NCBI RefSeq assembly: GCF_035046485.1
Contig: NC_085137.1
Span: 311,561,164-311,625,163 of the forward strand
Origin: Aedes albopictus
Lineage: Eukaryota; Arthropoda; Insecta; Diptera; Culicidae
DNA length: 64,000 bases
Reading direction: 5' to 3'
A program made the position numbers and the translations under genes. Position 1 is the first letter of the stretch. The number at the start of each line of letters is the position of its first letter. Positions 31,104 through 40,815 of this stretch are shown here, piece after piece. The notes under the pieces are model-generated. The model was not told where the DNA came from. It ran no database searches and worked only from the letters and a program-made list of their open reading frames with translations.

Positions 31104-32165
31104 TCATTTATTTAGTTAACATCAAATTCATGATAATACTGAATCAACAATTTGCCGCCATAATACTCGATTTGCAGCTGCAGCTCTCCAACGTCGGTCA
31201 CGCCCAACACTCGCCAGATCACGCTCCACCTGGTCCGCCCATCGTGCTCTCTGCGCTCCACGCCTTCTTGTACCAACCGGATGGTTAGCAAACACCAACT
31301 TTGCAGGGTTGTTGTCCGGCATTCTTGCAACATGCCCTGCCCACCGTATCCTTCCGGCTTTGGCTACCTTCTGGATGCTGGGTTCGCCATAAAGTGCAGC
31401 GAGCTCGTGGTTCATCCTTCTCCGCCACACACCGTTCTCCTGCACGCCGCCGAAGATCGTCCTTAGCACCCGTCGCTCGAAAACTCCGAGTGCTTGCATG
31501 TCCTCCTCGAGCATCGTCCACGTCTCGTGCCCGTGGAGAACCACCGGTCTTATTAACGTCTTGTACATGGTACATTTGGTGCGGGGGTGAATCTTTTTTG
31601 ACCGCAGTTTCTTCTGGAGCCCATAATAGGCACGACTTCCACTGATGATGCGCCTTCGTATTTCACGGCTCACGTTATTGTCAGCCGTTAGCAAGGAACC
31701 GAGGTAGACGAATTCTTCTACCACCTCGAAAGTATCCCCGTCTATCGTAACATTGCTGCCAAGGCTTGTCCTGTCTCGCTCAGTCCCACCTACCAGCATG
31801 TACTTTGTCTTAGCCGCATTCACCACCAGTCCGACCTTTGCTGCTTCACGTTTCAGGCGGGTGTACTGTTCTGCCACCGTTCCAAATGTCCTAGCAATAA
31901 TATCCATGTCATCCGCAAAACATACAAATTGGCTGGATTTCGTGAAGATCGTACCCCGGCTGTTGAGCCCGGCTCGTCGCATAACACCTTCCAGGGCGAT
32001 GTTGAATAGTAGGCAGGAAAGTCCATCACCTTGTCGTAGTCCCCGTCGAGATTCAAATGAACTGGATAGTTCACCCGAAATCCTTACGCTGTTCTGCACA
32101 CCGTCCATCGTTGCTCTTATCAGTCTAGTCAGCTTCCCGGGAAAGCTGTTCTCGTCCATAATTTT
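31104..32165 (-). mobile_element. 5'-truncated LINE inserted in copia
   Basis: The 11-bp duplication CCATAGCTCAT at 31093-31103 and 32166-32176 brackets 1,062 bp. The LINE has the same orientation as copia, retains the C-terminal half of its reverse transcriptase ORF to its stop, and ends after 24 bases in TAAATAAATGA. It is the same family as the split copy at 5552-8883, for which it provides the uninterrupted reference. Confidence 0.95.
31128..32165 (-). pseudogene. LINE reverse transcriptase, C-terminal part
   Basis: The open frame enters directly from copia without a stop. Visible RT motifs: RGLRQGDGLSCLLFNIAL (palm/fingers) and catalytic FVCFADDMDIIA, then GLVVNAAKTKYM, FVYLGSLLTADNNV, the connection region KTLIRPVVLHGHETWT, FERRVLRTIFGGVQ, and IRWAGHVARMP with GTRRRGAQRARWADQV near the end. 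The endonuclease and the RT N-terminus are missing through 5' truncation. Clade unassigned; RT motifs place it among non-LTR elements. Confidence 0.92.
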
Positions 32166-34124
32166 CCATAGCTCATACGGTGTCTTATTTGTGGTTAGCG
32201 CTGCCGTAGGGCTCCGGTTGACGAGATAGACGGCCGCCAACACAGCCTCGTTCCACATATTCCGATCCAGTCCGGAATCCGCTATCATTGCTCTGGCCTT
32301 GTCGAGAATGGTGCGATTGAACCGTTCACTGACCCCATTCTGCTGGGGAGTATATGGGACAGTGAACTCCACCTGAATACCCTTGCCTTTGCAGAAATCA
32401 GCAAATGCCTTGCCGACGTATTCCCCGCCGTTATCGCATCGTAAACGGCTGATGCTGGTATCAAAATGGGCTTCGACCATCGCTACGTAGGTTTTAAAGC
32501 AATCAAACACCTCATCTTTTGTGCTCAGGATGTAGACCGCACAAAAGTGAGTGAAATCATCTGTAAAGGTAACGAAATAGCGCTTACCGTTCCATGAAGC
32601 CGGGGACATCGCACCGCAGACGCCGCTGTATACCAACTCGAGAGGCCGAGAGCTCCGCGGAAGTGGCATATCCTGGAAGGGTTTGCGTGTCTGCTTGCCT
32701 TCCACGCAAGGGACACACACGCCACCGCCGCCACTGTTTACAGCTTCTTTCTGCATCGACATTCCTTTCACCATATCTTCACGGATCATCTTCAGTAAGC
32801 CACTCTTCCCAATGTGGCCGAATCTTCTGTGCCACAGTTCGGCATTTCCGACAGCCTTCTGCGACACTAGCACCTCAGAGTTCACTGGTTTCTCAATGTC
32901 AACGTTCAGTTCGTACAGTCGATCCGACCGACTGCCCGTACACACAACCTCACCATCCCATTTGATCACCGCACTGTTCTTGGAGAAAATCACTTCCATT
33001 CCAAGCTGTCCCACGCGACGGATCGAGAAGAGGTTGTAGTTCAAGCCCGGGACGAACAAGACGTTGTCGACGACGCACTTCAACCGACGTTTCCCGACGC
33101 GAGCCACGATATCCACTTTTCCCTTGTGGTGGCTACTAAGCACTTCACCCGATGCAACCTTTATCATCACTGGTGCATCTAGCTTCTGCACGTCTCGGAG
33201 GTATTCACTCGAACAAATCATGTGGTCGGACGCGCCGGAGTCCAAAATCCACTTGAATCCATCTTCCCCACACAATTTTTCGTTTTTGTCCACACAACTA
33301 CTGACAAACGTGACCTCCGTTTCACTGACGTGCGCTTTTTCCTTCTTCTCGAACTTGTTTTCCTTCTTCTTCGGCTTTACGCCATCCGAATCGCGACGAT
33401 GGGGACACTCCGACCGTTTGTGCCCCACCTTCCCGCACGAAAAACACTTCAGTTTCGATTTGGCACTTTTTCCGGCGAATGCCGTTGATTCCCCACTTCC
33501 TCTAGCATCGTCACAATGTTCGCGCTTCACACTCTCACTCAGCAGACGGGCTTTGACAAAGTCAAGAGTGCACTGGTCTGCCGACAGTGTTTCCAACACG
33601 ATGACGAGTTGTCCGTACGATGGCGGCATCGTTTGCAGGAGGTAAAATACCACCAACTGTTCCTGCAGTTTGATTCCGGCTGACTCCAAGTCCCGCACCA
33701 TCCGCTCGAACTGGAGCAGATGCGCCTGAAGCGGTCCGGATTCCTCAAACTTCATCGCTGACAGCTTTTTCAGGAGGTAAAACTGCCCGGAGATACCCTT
33801 CCGAGCGAACGTATTTTCAAGCGTCGTCCAGATTTGCCGCGGCGTTCGCTTGCCTTTGATGTATTCAAGTTGCGAGTCGGCAATATTCCGGACAAGCACC
33901 GACTTGCATTTTACGTCCTTCTTCTTCCTCGCCAGCAGTTTTTCCTCCTTCACGCGCTTGACGTCTGCAATGTCGGTCACCAACACCTGAATTTCGGCTA
34001 CCTCCTCCGGTTCCGCACGAATGCACTCGATGAGGTCCAGCTCCTCCAGGTGAATTTCCATTCGGAAACACCAGTTGTTGAAATTGGCACCGTCGAAAAG
34101 ATAAACTTTCTTTTCCTCCTCCAT
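32166..34124 (-). CDS. Copia polyprotein, 5' part (gag, protease, integrase)
   Basis: The start is placed at the ATG opening MEEEKKVYLFDGANFNNW, the usual copia gag beginning; the frame is open for another 17 codons upstream with an earlier ATG. Gag holds RTPRQIWTTLENTF and a zinc knuckle CFSCGKVGHKRSEC. The protease has WILDSGASDHM. The integrase has an HHCC finger (HRRFGHIGKSGLL ... CVPCVEGKQ), then the second Asp in LRCDNGGEYVG and the Glu in QQNGVSERFNR. The first catalytic Asp, normally in an SDVCG motif, is Gly here (SGVCG, codon 32632-32634). The frame is otherwise open and runs on into the LINE, giving a fused reading frame. Confidence 0.93.
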
Positions 34125-34305
34125 TTCAACGCACTGCGCACTACCGACGACGTCAACAGCAACGAGAAAAAACACTCACACTCGCGACGACTTTATTAGC
34201 AACACAACTTTTTGCCATACGCTGCGGGGCAGCTTCTCCTTCCGACGACCAAAAAAAAAGTTTCGCGACGCGTTCCAACGTGCTCACAAAAGGGGCTCGG
34301 GCTAT

Positions 34306-34320
34306 GCTGGGACCATAACC
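34306..34320 (-). other. Copia primer-binding site, initiator tRNA-Met internal type
   Basis: Directly after the 5' LTR, the minus strand reads GGTTATGGTCCCAGC. Copia elements prime from the anticodon region of initiator tRNA-Met, whose complement is nearly the same (GGTTATGGGCCCAG), with one mismatch here. Confidence 0.8.
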
Positions 34321-34488
34321 TATAAGCGGAGCACCCAGCGGAATGTGATACGCGAGAGCAAAACAAACACGTGTGTTACGGTCGAGTATAAAAGTACAGA
34401 ATGGTTTTATTTGTCAAAAGTTACACAGTCAAGTTCAACTACCCAAATGTATGATGGGATTTACCCAGTGAATAGTTTGTTCTTCACA
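34321..34488 (-). repeat. 5' LTR of copia
   Basis: Identical to the 3' LTR. Followed on the minus strand by the primer-binding site. Confidence 0.93.
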
Positions 34489-34493
34489 ATTAC

Positions 34494-35409
34494 AGCTGTA
34501 AGTGTTACACAAAATACTTGAATCTAACCTTCGTCAGTACCGTGACGAATTATAAGTATGAATTTACAAACTAAGCTATGAAAGACCCCAAAAAAAGTAG
34601 AACAACATAATATTCCCAAAAACTTTCAAATGTTTACACGAATATGGCGAAAAAATGTTCCAAAATGTTTTTTCAGCCATTCTTCATTTTTAAAAGGCGA
34701 ACACACTGATTGCCTTATAATCGATTTTCTTCCAAAAATAAGTTCAAATCCTCTTTCAGAACGATTTAAAGATGCATACTACACATATTATATATAATAT
34801 TAGTTTCTAAACAAAATTGCCATTGCTTCAAATATTGTGTAACTATATTGATGCTCTAGATTCAGAAATATAGTGTGAACTTTTGTCCCACTGTCGAGGT
34901 TTTAACAATGTTCCTTCCTACAAGAAGCACTAGAATATTTTGGTTTATTCGAGTGCACCTCTCGAACTACTATGGAATTACGATTCTACGACATCAAGAG
35001 ATTTTGTTAATCTTCTTCTTTCGATCATTACAAATTCTTATTACAAAAGATCCAAAAATTGCATCAAAATAGCTAGAAACACATTTGTTTCCATAACTCT
35101 GCCACTACATAACGAAATCGTTCCAGTTTTTATTGACGAGTATCTGGGCAAACTTTTGTCCCGCATTACTCTATGTAAACAAAAAAGAGATTTCCACATG
35201 AAGCGCTGAATTTCGTTAAGGACTACTTGTATCACTCACCCTTAGGGATGATTTGTGAAAAAATACCCGGATTTTTCACGTTTTTGAAATGCTCAATGTA
35301 TTAGTTGCTACGGGAACAGCGAACTTCCCCTTCGATTGTCTCCGTTCGTGGATTTTGTTAGATACGGTATGTGGTAAAGTTACACGTGAAATTGTTTTTG
35401 TTCGTTTGA
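34494..35409. other. Non-coding, no gene seen
   Basis: AT-rich. Short frames near 34875-35209 have no recognisable domain. Confidence 0.4.
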
Positions 35410-35418
35410 CGTTTACTC

Positions 35419-35634
35419 GGGGCCGGGTCACAACGTCCGAGGCCATACAGTCCCGGACATTAAGTCGCGTTTTTTTGCGAAATAGCGTCCAAAAGTTTGG
35501 ATGCGTCATAACATCCTATGTGCCTTCTTTCCTTGGACTTCGTGGCGTATCTGCAAGTTCGGACGTTATGCCCCGGAAAAATGCGCCATAAAGTCCTGGG
35601 ACTTATATGGCCTCGGACGTTATGATACTGCGCC
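35419..35634. mobile_element. MITE with AACGTCCGAGGCCATA subterminal repeats
   Basis: Left side carries GGGGCCGGGTCACAACGTCC and GAGGCCATACAGTCCCGGAC; the right side is the inverted version (GTCCTGGGACTTATATGGCC, TCGGACGTTATGATACTGCG). CGTTTACTC occurs on both sides (35410-35418 and 35635-35643), giving an 8- or 9-bp duplication. Eight fits hAT, nine fits Mutator; the choice is open. About 216 bp. Confidence 0.75.
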
Positions 35635-35643
35635 CGTTTACTC

Positions 35644-36410
35644 ACTACCGCCATCAAGCCAGCAGCGAGTTGTGAAATGCAACCTGATTAGCATTTGGCG
35701 ATTATTTTTTCGTGACGATGTTGATGATGAATATGTCCCAAATGATATGTCTGTTTGTCCGTACTAAAGCAATCTAAACAAATCACACCATTTCAGATTC
35801 CTGAGGTGTAAAACTATATATAGGTATATAGGTCCAGGACATTCCAAGATTGCCAATAAGCATATACAAACTGGATGATTAATTACTGAAAGAACTCCAG
35901 TTAGTCATGTAGACATTTTGAAAAAAAAAAAATCTTCGGACGGTTTTCCATTATGTTCTATTGAAAAACATTGTTTAAGCAAGGAAAAGAAAAATCTGGA
36001 TTAGCCCTCAAGAGAGCTATAATTTCTTACGAATGTTTCGTAGATATCACCAAAAACATCTTAGGTCCAGAAGAAACAATACCCGAGTAATCCTGAAATT
36101 CTAAATCTATCCACCGCTAACAGCACCACATTGATTTATGTAGAACAGGCGAGCTTTTTTCAACGTATTGTAGGTACAAAATACATCAGCGTGACTGCTG
36201 AAGGGTTAAATACTGCTTGTAGAATGTAATGTTATTACATCCAATTTCATTGTGTTGCGTATAAAAGCTAGTAGCTACAAATTTCCAAGGGTGCTTGCAC
36301 ACCAGACCGAAAAGCTGTCTACGACCTTGCAAAAGTATCCTAAATAATTTATTTTGCGCTTCTCAAATACATACAATTACACAACTAAGGGCCGATTCCT
36401 TCACCCTGGC
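35644..36410. other. Non-coding, no gene seen
   Basis: AT-rich. No coding frame or element ends recognised. Confidence 0.4.
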
Positions 36411-36670
36411 TCCAGGATTACAGATTTCTCCAGCAATTCCTCTAAGGATGCCTGTTGGTTTTCCTCCGAAATCATTAGAGGAATTCATGGAGAAATCCCT
36501 GGACAAATCACAGGAGGAATTCTTGAATGAACTACAAGTGGACGCCCTGGAGGAATCCCAGGAGAAATTCATGGAGAATTTCTAGAGAATTTCTAGGAAT
36601 TTCTAGAGAATCTCATCAGGCATTCCTAGAGAAATCTTTTGAGTAATCCTCTTGATATTCTTTCACAAAT
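36411..36670. repeat. Diverged GGAATTCATGGAGAAATCC simple repeat
   Basis: Short phrases such as GAGGAATTC, GGAGAAATCC and TCTAGAGAAT recur at irregular short spacing. A 96-codon frame across it (SLEEFMEKSLDKSQEEF) is a by-product of this periodicity. Similar phrases appear near 37370-37440. Confidence 0.6.
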
Positions 36671-36793
36671 GCATAAAAATGAGTGAGAAAGAAAGCTGCC
36701 TACGCTGGTGAATGTTATCGCATGAGGTAGGCCAGCAATAATTTCTGCAAGAATTCCTGGTTCCCCCCAATATTTTTTTTAAAATTCATCCAG

Positions 36794-36972
36794 TGGAGCG
36801 GATCTAGTGTGATGGTTAGAACACTTGACTATCACGCCGAGGACCTGGGATCGAATCCCACTCCCGACATACTCACAAAATGTGGGTTCTTCCTTCGGAA
36901 GGGAAGTAAAGCGTGGGTCCCGAGATGAACTAGCCTAGGGTTAAAAATCTCGTTAATACAGATAAAAAAAAA
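36794..36972 (+). mobile_element. tRNA-derived SINE
   Basis: An A box (TAGTGTGATGG at 36805-36815) and a perfect B box (GGATCGAATCC at 36848-36858) have the spacing of a tRNA gene. They are followed by a non-tRNA body and a short tail ending GATAAAAAAAAA. TCATCCAG flanks it at 36786-36793 and 36973-36980. This resembles mosquito tRNA-type SINEs such as Feilai, but the family is not established. Confidence 0.85.
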
Positions 36973-36980
36973 TCATCCAG

Positions 36981-37840
36981 GGATTTCTCCAAGGATTATT
37001 ATATAGGCATATTTTCGCAAACCTAATACAAGGTTGATAAACTACCGGCGAATCACCTCCCCTCTTCATATTCCAATATTCTTGTTTTGCAAAATCATGA
37101 AGTTTGCAATGTCATAAGCTAGTTTTCAAAGGTGAATCATAGATGGTACCTCTGCTATCTAAGAAGATTGCTCCAGTACTCCCGGCTATGAATGCGGATC
37201 CATAGGTAAAATCTGGAACCATGACCTCGGTCCTATAATACATTTTGTGAGCAACTGTTAAAATTTCACGAATTTCGGTTGAGAAACCATAATTTTAAAG
37301 TTTTTAAATTGGATGTAAAATGAGGATCAGACACATTTAGGTGTAAAGGAATTTCTTAAAGAATCCCGAAAGGAATCCATAAAGGAATCCCCGAGGGAAT
37401 CTCGGGAGAAGCCCCAGTAATCTTTGGAGTATTCCGGAGGTGATGCCGTCCATTAACTATATTTTTTACATCTCAAATCCGCACTCACACTTGTTTATAC
37501 ATTTTTTTTTAAATTTATTTAGACGAGCCCATTAAGAAGGAATGACTAGTAAAGTTTTTGAAAGAATCTAAATACCTAGTAAGTTTCTACAAATCACAAC
37601 CAGCAGAATATTCAGGAGAATTACCGATTAAATTCTCACTTCCAGATATGCATTGAAAAATGCCAGCATTATTCGTAATGCCTTTGCGCAGTATTTACAC
37701 AAACACAAAAGTATCGTAAATAATTTATTTGTTCGCTTTCCACAAAGTTATCACAAGAAGAGAAGAATAACACTGCTGAGCCGCTTAGCTAAACAACTTA
37801 GCTCCATGAGCAGTTAATTTTCATTTAAGGTCCATCTTCT
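36981..37840. other. Non-coding, no gene seen
   Basis: AT-rich with scattered GAATCCC/GGAATC phrases at 37360-37440. Confidence 0.4.
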
Positions 37841-37844
37841 AAAT

Positions 37845-38099
37845 CAGGCCAAACATTTCAATAGGTCCTATCTGCATTTGAGAGGCTCTCTTTGTTTACT
37901 TTCTCTTTCAATTATTGCAATGTAATGGTGCACTTTTCAACTATTTTTGCAGTAGAAATCAAAAGACGATTGTTTTGACCATCGTTCAATGCAAAGAGGC
38001 AATCAAAATACAAATAAACAGCTGAGATATTAACGAAAGAGAGAGAAACCAAAGAGAGCCTCTCTTCTGCAGATTGGACCTTTAGACATGTTTGGTCTG
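37845..38099. mobile_element. MITE with CAGGCC ends, duplication AAAT
   Basis: Second copy, inverted, of the family at 3394-3639. It begins CAGGCCAAACATTTCAATAG and ends GTTTGGTCTG, with AAAT at 37841-37844 and 38100-38103. The two copies share the interior (AAAGACGATTGTTTTGACC and its complement). Confidence 0.85.
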
Positions 38100-38103
38100 A
38101 AAT

Positions 38104-38475
38104 ATTCTCCAGCTCTGTAAAAGCCCCAGCTTCCACAAGCGGATGCATTTGGAATAAAATTCTTGATGCGTTCAATTTCAATTTCCATAGGGAGGCCCCA
38201 ATTCTGCGACTCTCTACGTCATCTTAATCACTTTCATCCGGCATCCGATCATACCCAGCGGCAATGTCCCCTCCCTCCGATTCGAATTGACGATCATCGA
38301 CATCTCCGGATGGTATGGGTCCACGTGATCCTTCCTGTTGCTCCTAAACCTGTTCCGCAATCCGAGCTTCCGTTCCAATTCCTACTGGGAGCTGCTCGGC
38401 GCAGCACGGGCCTGCTCCTCTCGATAATCCGAGTGCCAAGTTTGCACCACGGCGCAAAAATCCTTCCTAGTATTC
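38104..38475 (-). pseudogene. Decayed coding fragment, unidentified
   Basis: One minus-strand frame is open over about 120 codons except for two stops, and reads like ordinary protein: GPIPSGDVDDRQFESEGGD, YDRMPDESD, DDVESRRIGASLWKLKLNAS and MHPLVEAGAFTELENI. The base composition is more GC-rich than the surroundings. I do not recognise the family. It ends at the MITE at 37845-38099, which may have truncated it. It could be a decayed host gene or an unrecognised element ORF. Confidence 0.35.
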
Positions 38476-38490
38476 CGGTGTTTTTCGTTT

Positions 38491-39239
38491 GAGTAAAACG
38501 AAGTTAAATTTTCCTTCGTTATGGTGGGATGAGTATGCGCCAGGGTATGCGCAAAGTGGAATTTTGGTACCCACGTTCGCCGGCAGTTGGTTGATCAATG
38601 CACCGTTCCGTCTGGAAAAAATCACATGAAATATACTAGATTGGGCTAAATTTATAAAAACACTCACCGATATGTCCATTTATTTATGTTTTACTCCTTC
38701 TAGTTGAGCTGTCGACACCTCTTGAGGTTGCGACAAATCTCACACCGAAACGTCACTTCAGTGCGACATTAGTCGATCTGAAACGACTGTGGGAATGCGG
38801 TGAGAGTTCATTGGTGTTCACTCACACCGACTCTTGTCACCGCATCCGCCTACGGGAATCGGGCGACACATGCGACACGACTTTTGTCACGTCGCACGCC
38901 GAGCGGAATAAGCACGATGGATGAACTTAACACACATTGGGAAATCTTTGTGAATGTGACGCAAATGTAGGAATGATTTTGACAGTGTTTGTTTTGATTT
39001 TATTTTTCGGTGGGTGGTGAATTGGGTGGTAAGTAAGCGGCTGGAAGCACGAGGTTTCTCAAACTGTCAACTGCACGCAACTGCACTGTGGCAATCGGTT
39101 GCCTAGGTGTCGCTAGTGAAAATTTACATAGAAAATTTGAATAAATTTATTCGAGCTAGAACGTCTGTCTGCGTGACAACCCTTGCGACAACCCGGTTGG
39201 TCGAATAAAGCTTGACTCTAATCAAAGCGATTTTTTTTT
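38491..39239. other. Non-coding, no gene seen
   Basis: Several words of the type TGCGACA/TGTCGCA recur at 38726-38900, suggesting a decayed inverted-repeat element. Boundaries not found. Confidence 0.35.
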
Positions 39240-39775
39240 TCATACTCCCCTTGTATTTTGATATGTTTCACTGTGTTTCAACATTAAAATCTGTACATTT
39301 CACAATCACTTGCTCAAGGGTGGTATAATACTTTTGGTTGTACCGTTTTTAGGTATAATACTTTTGGTTATACCAATTCCACTATAATAATATTAATACA
39401 TAGATTAATACACTACGTGCCCCTCGACTTTTCCCCAAAAAACTTGCAGAAACCAAATCCTTTTCTATGCACCGGCCTGTTCCTGAAATCATTATTATCT
39501 GCTTTTTGTAATAGAATGACTTATTATTGTGTATAACACTGACAGATGGTTTATTTGAGATTGGTTACTTGTAAAAAATGATACAAATAATTACAACAAA
39601 AACAACTAAAATCCGTCCCATACAATGTCAAATAACTTTTTTCTCCCATGATGAATATTTTTGGCCCCATAGCAACTTTTTCTTGTCTCAATTAGACCTT
39701 TCGAAAGAGCTATGGGTCATTGGTGTACATTCCGGGCCCAGACTCCATACATTTTTGCCCAGTCTCCTTTATAGA
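39240..39775. repeat. Dispersed repeat, inverted copy of 8930-9450
   Basis: Reverse complement of the block after IVD, with a local duplication of GGTATAATACTTTTGGTT at 39323-39375. Class not determined. Confidence 0.75.
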
Positions 39776-40149
39776 TTCCTTGAAGAAGTTGCAGAAGAAA
39801 TTTGTTGAATTTCTTAATAAAACGCTTGATGGATCGAAATCAATGGCACAGATTGCGGATGAGGTGGCAATGGCAACGTGATTCGTAACCTAGATGGATA
39901 GAAGCAGGGTGTTGGGCTGTTGAATTTGTTGTTCAATATTACTCTTGATGGAATCATTAAGAAAACTGGCGTTCAAAGATGCACTGCCGTGTGCGTATGC
40001 AGCATAGTTGTCCCATGTTAATAATGATTCCCATATAATATAGGATAACCACAACTCACAAAAACAAGAAGATATCATAATTTACACTTGAGCCTGCTCA
40101 CTACGGAATTATCGTTCGATCGTTACGTGTAAATTTGATTACATAATCG

Positions 40150-40310
40150 ACTTTCAAATTGGGTCTTTAAATTATGAAAAATGTATTGATTTTTTGATTT
40201 TATACGAAAGAGCACCTTTTCCTGAGCCACTATGATTTTTTTCAGATTTTTAGATCCTTATTTTGGTACCTAAAATCAATTTCAAGGAAATTTTTTGAAA
40301 TCACCTTTTG
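40150..40310. repeat. Fragment of the 1212-2218 element, cut by the gap
   Basis: Shares TTTGATTTTATACGAAAGAG, GAGCCACTATGATTTTTTTC and GGTACCTAAAATCAATTTCA with 1560-1680. It runs directly into the run of N. Confidence 0.8.
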
Positions 40311-40810
40311 NNNNNNNNNNNNNNNNNNNNNNNNNNNNNNNNNNNNNNNNNNNNNNNNNNNNNNNNNNNNNNNNNNNNNNNNNNNNNNNNNNNNNNNNNN
40401 NNNNNNNNNNNNNNNNNNNNNNNNNNNNNNNNNNNNNNNNNNNNNNNNNNNNNNNNNNNNNNNNNNNNNNNNNNNNNNNNNNNNNNNNNNNNNNNNNNNN
40501 NNNNNNNNNNNNNNNNNNNNNNNNNNNNNNNNNNNNNNNNNNNNNNNNNNNNNNNNNNNNNNNNNNNNNNNNNNNNNNNNNNNNNNNNNNNNNNNNNNNN
40601 NNNNNNNNNNNNNNNNNNNNNNNNNNNNNNNNNNNNNNNNNNNNNNNNNNNNNNNNNNNNNNNNNNNNNNNNNNNNNNNNNNNNNNNNNNNNNNNNNNNN
40701 NNNNNNNNNNNNNNNNNNNNNNNNNNNNNNNNNNNNNNNNNNNNNNNNNNNNNNNNNNNNNNNNNNNNNNNNNNNNNNNNNNNNNNNNNNNNNNNNNNNN
40801 NNNNNNNNNN
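40311..40810. other. Assembly gap (500 N)
   Basis: Exactly 500 undetermined bases. The 5' LTR, the primer-binding site and the gag start of the BEL/Pao element must lie in or be lost with this gap. Confidence 0.99.
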
Positions 40811-40815
40811 GTGCT

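Larger units (their letters stand above)
28798..34488 (-). mobile_element. Ty1/copia LTR retrotransposon, interrupted by a LINE
   Basis: LTRs at 28798-28965 and 34321-34488 are identical over 168 bases. The 5-bp duplication ATTAC flanks the element (28793-28797 and 34489-34493). On the minus strand the order is gag, protease, integrase, RT, RNase H; integrase before RT defines Ty1/copia. The polypurine tract GAGGAGGGG lies just before the 3' LTR (28966-28975). Without the LINE the element is about 4.6 kb. Identical LTRs mean very recent insertion. Confidence 0.96.

Noticed and set aside
36295..36585. 96-codon frame with repeated EEFMEKSLDKSQEEF
   Set aside because: Arises from GGAATTC/GAGAAATCC simple-repeat sequence; no ORF-supporting signals.
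36794..36870. A functional tRNA gene
   Set aside because: A and B boxes are present, but the acceptor stem does not pair, and a SINE body, tail and flanking duplication follow.
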